From Neckera pumila (lineage: Eukaryota > Streptophyta > Bryopsida > Hypnales > Neckeraceae), in contig OZ018411.1 in assembly GCA_963969595.1 (NCBI GenBank), positions 24,860,545 to 24,924,544 on the forward strand: 64,000 nucleotides of DNA, given 5' to 3'. This document shows positions 1 through 10,689 of this stretch, piece by piece. Each line of letters starts with the position of its first letter. The stretch's first letter is position 1. The notes under the pieces were generated by a model. It ran no database searches. It was not told the DNA's origin and saw only the letters and a list, made by a program, of their open reading frames with translations. The position numbers and the translations under genes are program-made.

Positions 1-529
1 TGTGATCCTTCGGGACACGGTTCCACGCACTGTGCCCGTGTGAATGCAGGTCTAGCTAGAACTTGGGATTCAGGTCGGAATCTTTTCATAACCGGTTGTT
101 GAGTTTTCAACACTCACGTGGCACCGCCCCATTGGCAACCCATCACCATTGCCATTACAAGTTGTAACTCATAACCTTCTCTCCTTTCAACTTGCTTCCT
201 ACACCCTTGGATCATGAAGATCAAAGGTTGTGATTCAAAAGTGAACAATCGGTTATGTCCGATAACCTACTCGCCGCTACCGCGGCTCGCCGGGTATGTA
301 ATACGTATACGCTGCTGGGGGAAGGGAAGCTGTTGGAACTTGGAAGGGGAAAGGCTTCTGGTATAACTTACAGGCTCGAAGCGTTTTGGGATTCCTTGCT
401 GGAGTGGAGGCTGTGGAGCTTTGGTGTTGGGTTGTGGAGTTTCTTTCGTTTCGTTCTTCTCTCCTTGTTTTGGCTGCAATCCGAGGCCAATCGAGGGGGT
501 GTATTCTCCAGACAGACCCGACAGACACC
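1..529 (+). promoter_or_regulatory. Promoter / 5' UTR region of the histidine phosphatase gene
   Basis: This stretch lies upstream of the first ATG of the phosphatase-like gene. It contains a G-box/ABRE-like CACGTGGC at 115-122 and an inverted CCAAT box (ATTGG) at 131-135. No convincing TATA box was seen. From about 280 the sequence becomes more GC-rich and probably represents 5' UTR. The transcription start cannot be fixed from sequence. The open frames here on both strands have no recognisable protein and are taken as chance. Confidence 0.45.
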
Positions 530-3500
530 ATGCCTGGTTTAAAGGTAGCTGTTATCGCCGTGGGTTCTTTTTTGTCCTCTGTTGTTTGAAGCTTCTCTGT
601 GATTCGCTTGGGAAATGAAGAGTTTGAATCGTGGAGTTGCAGGGGGAGAGTCAGTATATTGAGCTTCGTCCTGGTTCGGTTTCGGAGTTTCGCTCCTTCG
701 GGAGCTTCACTATGGATTTTATCGGAAAACTGCAGATTAACTTTCGTGTGTGTGTGTTTTGGGGTTCGTGGTTTCTCTGTTGATTCGTGCAGGCACATCG
801 AAGTGGCGTTCCTTCCAGGGGCCACGAAGCAGTGCTGGATGACGAATCACCCTCCACCGACTCGGACCCGTTTGTGCAGAACTTGTTCGTGTTGCGCCAT
901 GGCGAGACCGGGAGTGGGGAGGTCGACGAAGAGGAGGGGGCGTGGGATCCGCCGCTCACCAACCGAGGGAAGCTGCAGGCGTGGCGAGTGGGGCGGAGCT
1001 TGCGTATGGAGGATTGGAACATCACACGCGTGGTCATGTCGCCGTTCTTGAGGTGTGTGCAGACGGCGGCGGAAGTGATCGCGGGACTGTGCCTGTTGCC
1101 TTCGAGTTTGGAGCAAGGGGTCAGTGCGAATGCGGCCTCGGGCTCCGTTCCTGCTCTTAAGGTATGCTCGTAATCACTTGAACCCCAAACCAATTTCACT
1201 TTCTTTCAGAACTTCTCGTGAGCTTAATGGTCGTAGCTTTTGGTGCATTCCACTGAAACTGGTGCATCTTCTGTGGAATAAAAACTGAAATTCGTGCATC
1301 TTTCGTGGAATCTAGTGAAACGTATAGTTGGACGCCCTCACACCCGGGCCTCCGGTCATGTGAGGGCCCTGCCGCGAGGTGAGGGCGGGGCCCTCTCACG
1401 ACAGGAGGCCTGTGTGTGAGAGCGTCCCACTGCACTCGTTACAGTGCCAGGCGTTGCGTTGCTCCATAATTGGGGGTATTTTCTAAAGAGTGCTGGAGTC
1501 AAAGTGTTTAACCCCTAAAGGATCAAGGCCTTTTTTTTGCCAAAAAACTCTCAAAATTGCCATTTCTAGAGCAAAGAGTAAAAAAATCTGAAAATTGCTT
1601 TTTTTGCACATCCAACCTAAGATCTTATACCTAACTAGTATGGCAATGTGTAGAAAAAAATTCAGAATTTTTGACCGCACAGATTGCAAGATATTTGCGT
1701 TTAAAGTGAAAAAAACAAGATTTTCAGCACATTGTGGGACTAGATTTTTTGACTTTGAACATTTTAACTTAAATTTTTTGCATTATAGAGTTTTGAGCTT
1801 TAAATCTTTCTAGTGGGGAATTTAGTTGAGAGTCTAGGGAATAAAAAGAAATTCGAAAGAACTTAATTTTCATTCTTAAAAAAATTGTTAAGTAGAAGAT
1901 AGTACAATATAGAAGGAAAATCTAAAATATTGATATCTTTTAGATGGAATTAAAATGCACTAATCCCAATGGTGAAATTGTTCTAGCAAGAAAATTAAAC
2001 CATGTGGAACTTTTTTTTTTTTTAAATTGCAAACATTGCATTCCAAAATGAATCCTACAAGTTATTTTTTGCAAGAAGATGCTCTAATTGTTCCAAAACA
2101 AGATTGTCTATAACTTTCTTATAAAAAATCCAAATGAAATGGATCAAAGCTTCCCAAATAGGCAAAAGTATAATCTATAAGGAAAAAAAAAAAAAAATTT
2201 TAAATTAAATTTTTTGCAAATTTTTTTTTGCTACCTCCTCTCCCCTGTTTTGAGCTTATTTGGGCATAACTTTTGTTCTTGGGCATTGATTGAAAAAAAA
2301 ATTGTATTCCCACGAAGTTTATCAGTTTTTCTATCTTCCAAAAAAATTTCAGAAAATCACAACAAAAATTCAGCCCGTAGGTACCTACTCAGAATTTGAT
2401 TTGTCCCCCAAGGGGACAATGGTCTTTTAGGGGTTAATGGGTATATATTTTTTGGAATGAGTTGGAATGGATACATCTTTAGTGGAATGAACTCACTAGA
2501 AAAAATTTGAATTCATCTACACAAAGTAGTGAAATTAGGTTGCCCCATATTAATTTCTTGATAGTCTACACTATATGCATATTTACCCCTATTGTACAAT
2601 GACGCATTCAGTCTAGAGCTATGTTTATGGCATAGATTAGTGCACCAGTTCAAGGCCTAGTTTAAAGGGTTGAATGCGCCTCCATGTGGACAAGCATTGA
2701 TCCATGAAGTAATTTATCTAAGGGTAGGCAATCGAATTGAGAAGGCAACCTAATTGCACTTTTTGTGTTGTTGATGTGTTTTTGTTAAATAACACATACT
2801 TATATTAACATTATTTCTAATTTAGTTGTGTGTTATGTACTGAAAATACATCAGCTAGATGAACACAAATTTCGTCTAGTCATTGAAACTGGTGCACCTT
2901 TGTGGAATCAACCAAAACTGGTTCATCTTTGTGGTTTGAACTGAACGTAGTATATATTTTGTGTAATGAACAAACACCAGTGTATTTTTCCCCGTATTGG
3001 TGCTTGTTACGTGGAATCAACAAATATAAGTGCTTCTTTTGTGGAATGGAATAATGATCTAGTTTGCATGGTTGTGTGTGCAAGAAGGCGTCAATTGAGT
3101 TTGGGCTTGCCGAAGTGATGAAAAGGTCTCATCTTCCGCAAGTAGCCCACAATAGCTCGTTGGAGCCGTGGACGTTAGACCTGACTAAGCTTTACTCGCT
3201 GTTGCCCTCAGAGATTCATGATACTTCTTATCAGCCCATTATGCAAACGGTACACACACATATACCCTCAGAGATTCATGATACTTCTTATCAGCCCATT
3301 ATGCAAACAGTACACACACATATATAGCGTAGTGAATTTTTCTTTCCCATCAATTGGAGGGTGAATGGAGTATCCTCACAAAGACTCTTTTCTTCTACTA
3401 TCAACGGTTATGTTCTGCATCAGTGCAATTTCATTGAGTAGGAAATGCTTTTGCTGTTGCTGATTTAGATCTATAATTCTGCTTGTATGAGTGGTGAAGT

Positions 3501-4413
3501 TGTTGCTCATTAGGATTACACAAGTGTTTTATTAATTGGAGTATAATTATGATAAAAGAGTTGAAAAAGAGTTTGTGTGATTCTTTGATGGCTTATGTTT
3601 GCCAATGCTATTTCAAAAGGAATGATAAATGTTGTTATAGTATGAAGTTGCATTCTAGTGCTTACCATATGAAGTTGTATACTACCTGTGAAAATGCTGA
3701 AGTCCTTTGCTTTCTTTGGGGGGTTTGAAATATTTGTTTTCTACTAATCTGGAATGTGTTTTATTTTGCAGTTACCTTCCTGCAGGGAGAGTGGAGCTGA
3801 TATGCAAAGTCGATATACTACTACTGTGCAGAAGATTACTGATAGATTTCATTCGGAGCACATATTATGCATCACGCATGGTATGGTTCCTCTTCCTTTT
3901 TAATATTTGTAGTCTTTTCAAATTGATGTTTTTTAACCTTGAATTGCCAAGCTAGTTATGAGGGATTTTTGATTTTTGATTTTAATCATTTGCTTGAAAC
4001 CCCTGATAGCATTCAATGGAGGTTAAATTATTATGCAAGAATTCCCCTTTTCACACAAAATTGCAAAAGTAAACATTTGTGCTTTTGTCTTACATAGAGG
4101 ATTCTCTATCATTCATTGGGTGCTTGGTATATTTAGTAATGTTATTTGATTTAAAGCTATTTCCTTGTTGCATGATTTTGGAGATTACTACGACAATGAT
4201 TTTATTAATTTGTGTGTAGGTGAAGGAGTATTGAATGCAGTATCAATAATGGAGCCTCTTGTTGAAATTTCTGAAGTAATGCATTGTGCACATATACATG
4301 CGCAACGTCCCAACTTTAACTATGAAGATGGTCAAAAAATATATAGTGGTGAGTGGGAATTGTTAACAGAGTCTAGATCAAGTTCAGGAATATTTTATAC
4401 CCCTATTCTTTAA
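530..4413 (+). CDS. Histidine phosphatase superfamily (phosphoglycerate mutase-like) protein, 5 coding exons
   Basis: Exons 530-544, 793-1161, 3085-3249, 3772-3880 and 4220-4413 join in phase through GT-AG introns to 283 residues ending in TAA. The branch-2 histidine phosphatase core is complete: RHG (R40, H41), then WDPPLTNRG, then SPFLRCVQTA with the second catalytic arginine R92, and ILCITHGEG with the second catalytic histidine H219. Known family members use the RHG histidine as a phospho-acceptor; the closest plant relatives are annotated only as phosphoglycerate mutase family proteins, so the substrate is unknown. No signal peptide or membrane span is seen, so it is probably cytosolic. 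The ATG at 530 sits in a good context (acaccATGcc), but exon 1 has only five codons, so it is the least certain part. The third exon may start at 3085 or 3088. Intron 2 (1162-3084) is swollen by repeats. A 60-bp duplication at the end of exon 3 offers a second donor. Confidence 0.85.
1330..1427. repeat. GC-rich 98-bp hairpin in intron 2
   Basis: The left arm starting GGACGCCCTCACAC (1330) pairs with the right arm ending GTGAGAGCGTCC (1427). The arms are about 42-44 bases with a few mismatches and a loop of about 12 bases. The arms are far more GC-rich than the surrounding intron. It could be a short fold-back element or a small-RNA precursor. Confidence 0.65.
1512..2433 (+). mobile_element. 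piggyBac-like TTAA MITE, copy 1 (intron 2 of the phosphatase gene)
   Basis: It begins CCCCTAAAGG and ends CTTTTAGGGG, with TTAA at 1508-1511 and 2434-2437. Length is 922 bases. The interior shares long blocks with the copies at 8252, 34565, 34860 and 57220, including the conserved 3' segment with GGGGACAATGG before the terminus. No transposase ORF is present, so it is non-autonomous. Confidence 0.8.
2528..2760 (+). mobile_element. AGTGAAATTAGGTTG-ended MITE, copy 1
   Basis: The 15-base terminal inverted repeats AGTGAAATTAGGTTG and, at the other end, CAACCTAATTGCACT differ at one base. The 233-base element is homologous over its length to the inverted copy at 60404-60648. It lies in intron 2 of the phosphatase gene. 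Superfamily not assigned. Confidence 0.65.
3204..3323 (+). repeat. 60-bp tandem duplication covering the exon 3 end and splice donor
   Basis: Two 60-base units, 3204-3263 and 3264-3323, differ at only about two positions. Each contains the last coding segment of exon 3 (SEIHDTSYQPIMQT) followed by a GT donor, at 3250 and at 3310. The repeat length is a multiple of three and the intervening frame is open, so use of the second donor would add 20 residues in frame. Confidence 0.9.
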
Positions 4414-5468
4414 TGTATAATTATATTATCATCTTTGGTAGCATCTGGGAAGAACCGGCAGCTAGTTCAAAGCTAGGCAGTTGAATTGAGAAAAAACTGA
4501 TTGGAATTTGATAACATCGACTAAAAAATCGGTGAAAAAAATATATATTTCTATTTAGTAGGAAATAGAGTAAATAATCAAACTCGTTACTTGAAAAACT
4601 GGTTCAATATGGGAATTAGAAGAAATCAGTTGGTAAAGCTAAAAAAAATTTGGGGATCTTGATCTTTGGTATGAAAAATTGACTTAGTAGTGTACTTTCA
4701 ACAAGAAAGGAATTACAGATGATAAATGAACAAAGGATACAATCACTGTTTTCATTCTACTTTTAAAAATAGATGATTCGAAAAAATATACATATTAATA
4801 TTTTAAAATAAATATTTATAATTCTTATTATCATTAAAAAAAATTTAGTTTTAAAAAAATGAATGGTTGTGAATTGCTTCACAAAAAAAACATGTAAGTA
4901 GTCATATGTCTTTTGACATAATTGATTTCAAAATGCTTTTCAATATTGATGTGTTATCACTTCATGCAAGTATGTGGAAAAGATTTGCTGCATGCATGGA
5001 GACTCTGAAAATGCAAGCATATATTATCATGCCTTATAGAAAAATTTGTTTTTGTCTTTGAATATTAAACAATCATTTATATTAAATATTAAAGTTTAAA
5101 ATGTATAATTTATCTACTTGATTATTGACATTGATTTTAGGTGCCATATGAAATTGAATTTCAAATTCAAAAAGATTTTTTTTTTATTATCTATAAGATA
5201 GGTAGTTAGAAATTGAAATTTATTTGCTCTGGATAAATTGGACTTAGACCATGTAATGAAAATTATGATTAGATCAATGGATTTGTCCGTTTGTTTCAAA
5301 ATAAAATTAAGATTAGATGTTTTGAAATTATTTTTCTGAATGTCGAATTTTACTTTTAGAAATAATAAAAATCGCAAATAAATTTTAGTAATTATTTTTT
5401 GATGATGAAAGAGAATTTAGTACATTTTTGTCATCTATTTTGTTTTTTTGGAATTTTTTTACATATAC
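4414..5468. other. Gene-less AT-rich stretch
   Basis: 3' flank of the phosphatase gene followed by very AT-rich sequence. Nothing recognisable was seen apart from short A/T runs. Confidence 0.6.
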
Positions 5469-6175
5469 ACTAGCAATTGGTGCTTGCTACGCTACGCATT
5501 CATTATTAGAATATTTATGTATTAGATAAAATGCAAAACAAAATTTTCAATAAATCTTTAAATAAAAATTACTAAAATCTTTGTATAATTTTGTTTATAA
5601 GTAAGCATATATTGAAATGTACAATTGAAATTTATTGAATGATAAATGAAATATACGCAATGGTGAATACTATAAAAGATATACATTTATTGTAATGCAT
5701 TCAAAAGTTGATTCAACTGTTGTGAACAATGGCAATCCAAAAACTTGGTGAATTGAAAAGAAAAATTTGTAAATTTCAAAAACTTCATGAACAATTTAAT
5801 TGTTGTGAAGTCCAAAATTGCTTCAATTGAATAAATTTCTCAAATCATTTGGTAGTAGCAATAGAATTTTGAAATCATAAAAGCTGTAAAAGTGATATTA
5901 CAGAGGTGACTGCAAACTACTACTCTATTTCTGTAATATAACATTGTGTGAAAATATTATTTTTATGTATGCATGATTGAAAATATTCTTACAAAATATT
6001 AAAATTAATTATTTCAAAGACTTATTGAAATCATAATCATGCATTCTATTCAAATATATCAAACTTTTACTAATATATGATACAATGAATGCGTAGCATA
6101 GCAAGCATGAGCCCCTATTGTAAATGGTAGCATTTGTGATATTACAAAAGGAATTATGATTTGAGTAGTATGATG
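5469..6175 (-). mobile_element. CTAGT-ended dispersed element, copy A
   Basis: Homologous to 51650-52350 (same orientation) and 61938-62567 (opposite). The left edge reads ACTAGCAATTGGTGCTTGC, which on the minus strand ends GCTAGT. An inverted motif close to GCTTGCTATGCTACGCATTC appears near both ends, at about 5482 and 6087. The interior has no ORF. The CTAGT end with an adjacent short stem recalls Helitron 3' ends, but the internal inverted repeats argue for caution. The strand given is the one on which the CTAGT end is 3'. Confidence 0.55.
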
Positions 6176-6419
6176 GTTTTCTTTTAAGAAATAGATTTTT
6201 GCACATTTTGAAATATCTACATTTTGGTTGGTCAACAAACTCATTAATGGTCAATAAAATATTGATAAAATAGAATGCTGCAAACGACAATATATATGTA
6301 TCTATTAGTTACTTACTTCTACCATATATGATTACTTCAATTATTCTACATTGTACTTCAAAATATTTTCATGTAAGAAACATAACATTTTAAATCACCA
6401 TTATAATTACGTTCATATT

Positions 6420-7500
6420 ATGAACAACTACAAATAGTGTTAGCACAGTAAAATACTACTTCAGCCATGTCACACTACATAAACAACTATAAATAATATT
6501 AGCACAGTAAAATATACTTTCAAAAAATAAATTTTATAGAAAGTTATCAATTTCATTACACAATTCACCTTGCAACTGTTGAAATGCAATTATACGCAGA
6601 AATCACAAATAATTCCAAATCAACACTTACATGTTTAAATTTTCATCAGTGAAAATCTTGAAAACACTTTATTCTTTCCATTGGGATCATTTTCAAAGCA
6701 AATGGATAAAAACAATTTTTCCAATTTCAAATCAAGTGAATTGTTAAGCTTTGTTCAAAGCCTAAGAAATCAAATAAAATTTACAAGCTTTACTCTTCCA
6801 CTATTCCAGATAAAGAGGTGTTTATCTCCCCTCCTAGTTCCAATGCACCAATCTGAAACGCTACATTTGAATATCATATGCAAAAGTTATAAACAACCAA
6901 AGTTTCTTTTTGTAGAGGTTCTGATTTCTGAATCCATTTCTTCCACAGCATAGGTGCTCATTGATTTTGGAGATGTACCCAAAGTGATGATGGCCGTTTT
7001 GAATCAGTGATGCATTTGGAGTATCCACCTTACATTTAGCGGACGTTGTTTGCACAAATAATGGCTTTTCGGACTGGGAAGACCTTGGTTGTTGGTGGAC
7101 GTGGTATTTCACTTGAGGTGGTTTGCAACCCTGAAGATGTATTGGACCCCAGCAAGTTAGGTCTAGTGATCTTCAACAGCTCTTAGTCTTCAAGGATGTG
7201 CAGTGACCAATGTATAGGCAGAGAGAGGCATGCTAGTACTGTACAGATGGGATGTTAGAAGGCACGGTATATATATGCCTTTGAGGACCTCTCAACAATC
7301 AAATATTTATTTTTTTCAGTGAAAAATAAAAACGAACCTTGAAAATTGTCTGTAAAATATTTTATAATGGTTAAAGGAATTTAATTCCCTACACCAAACC
7401 AAGCTTGAAATTTTGGATTGACCATATATAATTGGCTAAGTAGCTAACAATTAAAGAAAACTAGTTGGCAAGAAGAATTTGCATTCTTAGTGTAAATACA
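6420..7500 (+). repeat. Dispersed repeat related to 36840-37510
   Basis: Blocks at about 6600-6800 and 7280-7480 match 37020-37230 and 37320-37510 in the same order and orientation. The middle here (about 6810-7270) has no counterpart there. It is either an insertion in this copy or a deletion in the other, and it contains the small ORF at 7061. Confidence 0.5.
7061..7186 (+). CDS. Small ORF of 41 residues, unrecognised
   Basis: An ATG-initiated ORF with an in-frame stop upstream encodes 41 residues, including GKTLVVGGRGISLEVV and ending LGLVIFNSS. Base composition is less AT-rich than around it. It sits in the part of a dispersed repeat that is absent from the related copy at 37 kb, so it may be a captured gene fragment. 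No family was recognised and it may be non-functional. Confidence 0.25.
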   Translation: MAFRTGKTLVVGGRGISLEVVCNPEDVLDPSKLGLVIFNSS

Positions 7501-8127
7501 AAGAAATAACCAATATGTTATTAAGTAGCAACTAAATAGGAATTTAAAAGTATGTTTGGTAGTTTTCAGTTTTGCTTCAAGTTGTTTCAAATGCAAGGCC
7601 TTTCAAGGCCTTTTTTCATCAAAAACATTTGAATTTGCCATACTATTGTAAGGAGCAAAGAACTTGATAAGTTGTATTTTTAATCGTAAGGTCTTGCATG
7701 AGCCTAGGACAAGAATGTGTGGAAAAAATTTCAAGATTGAATAGATTGCAAGATAAATGCACTTGAAGTAGAAAAATGAATTTAAGTATATTTTGTGACT
7801 CTTAACTTAAAAATTTTGCCCTAAATATTTTGATTTAAGAATATTTTATATTGATTATTTGAGTTCAAAGTCTAAAAATAAAATTCAAAAAATATTTAGT
7901 AGAAGTAGGTACAAGATTGAAGGAAAAACAAAATATTCAATAGTTCTAAGATGGAATTGAAACATATTATTCTCAAATGGGAGAGAGTAAGCATACTTAA
8001 TCTCAGAAAAATTATATTTTTTTAAATTGGTAAAATTGAATTCAACAATGAATCTAGTGGATTGTTTTTTCAAAAAGTTTCCATTATTGTCTACAAAGCA
8101 AGAAGCTCCTTATACTTTCATATCACT

Positions 8128-8247
8128 AAGGTAGTCTGTTCTAGAAGCGATTGTGTTCTAATTGCGACCCTATCTACAAAAGATTGACATGTTGTTTGGT
8201 ATATCTTCTACTGTCAATGAGGAGTTAGGTAGGCTTGAATGGTTGCT
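8128..8247 (+). repeat. Target locus paralogous to 44420-44560
   Basis: This 120-base stretch, together with GAGCATACTA just after the element at 8252-9170, matches 44420-44560, where no element is present. It is the filled half of a filled/empty site pair. Confidence 0.75.
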
Positions 8248-8251
8248 TTAA

Positions 8252-9170
8252 CCCCTAAAGGCCCAAGGCCTTTTTTCTACCAAAAAACATCCAAAACTGT
8301 CATTTTTTAGCAAAGAGTGAAAAAAAATTAAATTTTTTTTTTTTGCACATCTAACCATAGGATCTTACACCTAAGTAGTATGAGAATGTGTAGAAAAAAT
8401 TTCAGAATTTTTGACCGCACAGATTGCAAGATTTCTGCGTTTAAAGTGTAAAAAACAAGATTTTCAACACATTGCGGGACCAGATTTTTTGACTTTAAAC
8501 ATTTTTAACTTAAAATTTTTGCATTATAGCGTTTTGAGCTTTAAATCTTTATAGTGGAAAATTGAGTTGAGAGTCTAGGAAAAAAAAAAAAATTCAAAAA
8601 AACTTAATTATCATTCTTTAAAAAATTGTTAAGTAGAAGTAGGTACGAGATAGAAGGAAAATCTAAAATATTCATATATTCTTGCTGGAATTACAAATGC
8701 ACTATTTGCAATGGTGAGATTGTTCTATTTAATAAACATAACCATTACCAAAAAAAAATTGAAAAATTACAAAAATTGCATTCCAAAATGAATCCTATAA
8801 GTTATTTTTTTCAAGAAGATGCTCAAACTGCCCCCAAAACAAGAATGTCCATAACTTCCTCATAACAAATCCAATTGAAATGAATCAAAGCTTTCCAGAT
8901 AAACACAAATATAATCTATGAGAAAATAAATATTTAAAAAAAAATTCAAAATTTTGCAAATTTTTTTTGCTGCCCTCCCTCCCCACGCATTCCAAGAAAT
9001 GGCATAGCTTCTTGCTCAAAGGTCCGATTTCAAATTTTTTTTTCCACCACATACTTCTCTCAATTCTTCACCTTTTCAAAAAGTTTCAAAAAATCACAAC
9101 AAAATTTCAGCCCTTAGGTACCTGCCCAAAAACGCATTTGTCCCCTGAAGGGACAATGGGCTTTTAGAGG
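8252..9170 (+). mobile_element. piggyBac-like TTAA MITE, copy 2
   Basis: It starts CCCCTAAAGGCCCAAGGCC, ends CTTTTAGAGG and is flanked by TTAA at 8248-8251 and 9171-9174; 919 bases. It is very close to the outer copy at 34565-36408, including the segment with CCCCACGCATTCC near the 3' end. The same locus exists without the element near 44545, which fixes the boundaries and the TTAA duplication. Confidence 0.88.
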
Positions 9171-9174
9171 TTAA

Positions 9175-10301
9175 GAGCATACTATCTTAATCCAAATGGC
9201 ATGAATAAAAAATTTATATGTAGACAAAAATATGATTTATGAAAAAAAATTAAATAATTAATTTCAAGTTTTTGTGGAGTTTTTATACTCTTTGGTCTCC
9301 CCCATATATAACTTATTGTGGATTAACTTTTTTTTCCTCAGCAACTCAGCACTAATTGAAATAAAATTTATATTCCTAAATCTAACTACAAAATCTTGTC
9401 AAAAATTGAAGTTACACAAGCCTATCTAAAATCGTGAGAGAATGAGTCTAGCTTGTTGAATGTCTTTTGTGGTTTTCTTTCATATGATAGATTTGTTGTT
9501 TTGTAAGTGGGATTAGCGGTTCTAATTGCTTGGGATGTTGTATTGATGTTTGTGAAAATTATGTAATGATTTGGAAAGATGTTTTGCTGTCAGTGTGTAT
9601 GTATATGTGTCCAAGTGTATATGCTAAGTTGAATTTGAGTTAACTATTGATTGTATGAGGGTGTAAGGGTGGTTGCAAGTTACAATCTCACTAGTTTTAA
9701 AACAAATCATTTGTATACTTGTAAACATTCACTGCACAATCTTCACAATATTGACAAAATTTTCATTTTTAAATTGATTTTTAAAATGTCCAGCATTAGA
9801 TTATTACAAAATTCAAAGACCCGAAGTTTAAAGGCATCTACATACAAATTATTTTGAAGATATAGAATTTTGAAACCTCTCATTTAATAATACTTTGATA
9901 AATCAATGGCAAGACTTTGACTTTGAGGATAAAAATGGCCCATTATCAATTTTATATTTGAAATTTGTTAATAAGATCACTTGAAGACTTTCACTCAAAA
10001 CCACATCTAAAAATTCAAACCATCAAAATATCATTTTATGAAGAGAAATAGTCAATCAAGTAAAAAAAGACTAAAATGAGAAAATTTACTTATTAAAAAA
10101 TAAAAATAAAATACTTGATGAATTTAGTTAGACATATTTTTTATTGAAGAATTTTATAGCTAAAAAATCCATCCTAAACCTTTTTTTTTTGGGGGGGGGG
10201 GGGGGGGTATTTGGATTTTGAATGCATTGAGGTATGTGCTAGTGCCTAGTGCATCAATCTTTCTCTAATTGCCTCAATTCAACTATTATAAGATGTTTTT
10301 T
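9175..10301. other. Gene-less AT-rich stretch with a T10-G17 run
   Basis: No gene seen. T10 (10181-10190) is directly followed by G17 (10191-10207), an unusual homopolymer junction. The rest is AT-rich with no repeat recognised. Confidence 0.6.
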
Positions 10302-10630
10302 CACTAGAAAAAAACTGCGTTGCTCTTAATAAGCTCTCAACAAGCTCTTAACAAAATCTACTTGATGTTTTTTGTTAGAAATAGACTAGATGAAAATTGC
10401 ATCAATTTCAACCAAATTAACTTGAAGTGTTTGTTGTGTCTAATGCAAAATCTGCGTTTTTCAACTTCATTCAATGCAGATTTTGTGTTGGATACAACAA
10501 ATACGTCAAGTTGGTTTTGTTGAAGTCGAAACAGTTTTCTTCTACTGTGTTTTTAACAAAAAAACATCAACTAGATTTTGTTGAAAGCTTGTTGAGAGCT
10601 TATTGAGAGCAATGCAGTTTTTTTCTAGTG
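10302..10630. mobile_element. CACTA-ended fold-back element
   Basis: It starts CACTAGAAAAAAACTGC and ends with the inverse, and most of its 329 bases fold back on themselves: the two halves are imperfect inverted repeats of about 150 bases. The flanks read TTT on each side, compatible with the 3-bp duplication of CACTA (En/Spm) elements. No coding capacity. A transcript would form a long hairpin. Confidence 0.65.
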
Positions 10631-10689
10631 TTTTAATCAATAATTTGATTTTTTTCAATAGATGATATGATCTTCTATTGAGATAAATA

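Larger units (their letters stand above)
1228..3060 (+). repeat. Degenerate minisatellite in intron 2, split by other elements
   Basis: Units of roughly 30 bases resembling ACTGGTGCATCTTTTGTGGA recur at about 1228-1320, 2455-2515 and 2878-3055, with point changes between units. The blocks are separated by the GC-rich hairpin at 1330-1427, the TTAA element at 1512-2433 and the MITE at 2528-2760. The array was therefore probably continuous before these arrived. It fills most of what is left of intron 2. Confidence 0.55.

Noticed and set aside
277..1199. Minus-strand ORFs of 182 residues opposite the phosphatase gene
   Set aside because: Shadows of the GC-rich 5' UTR and exon 2; no recognisable protein.
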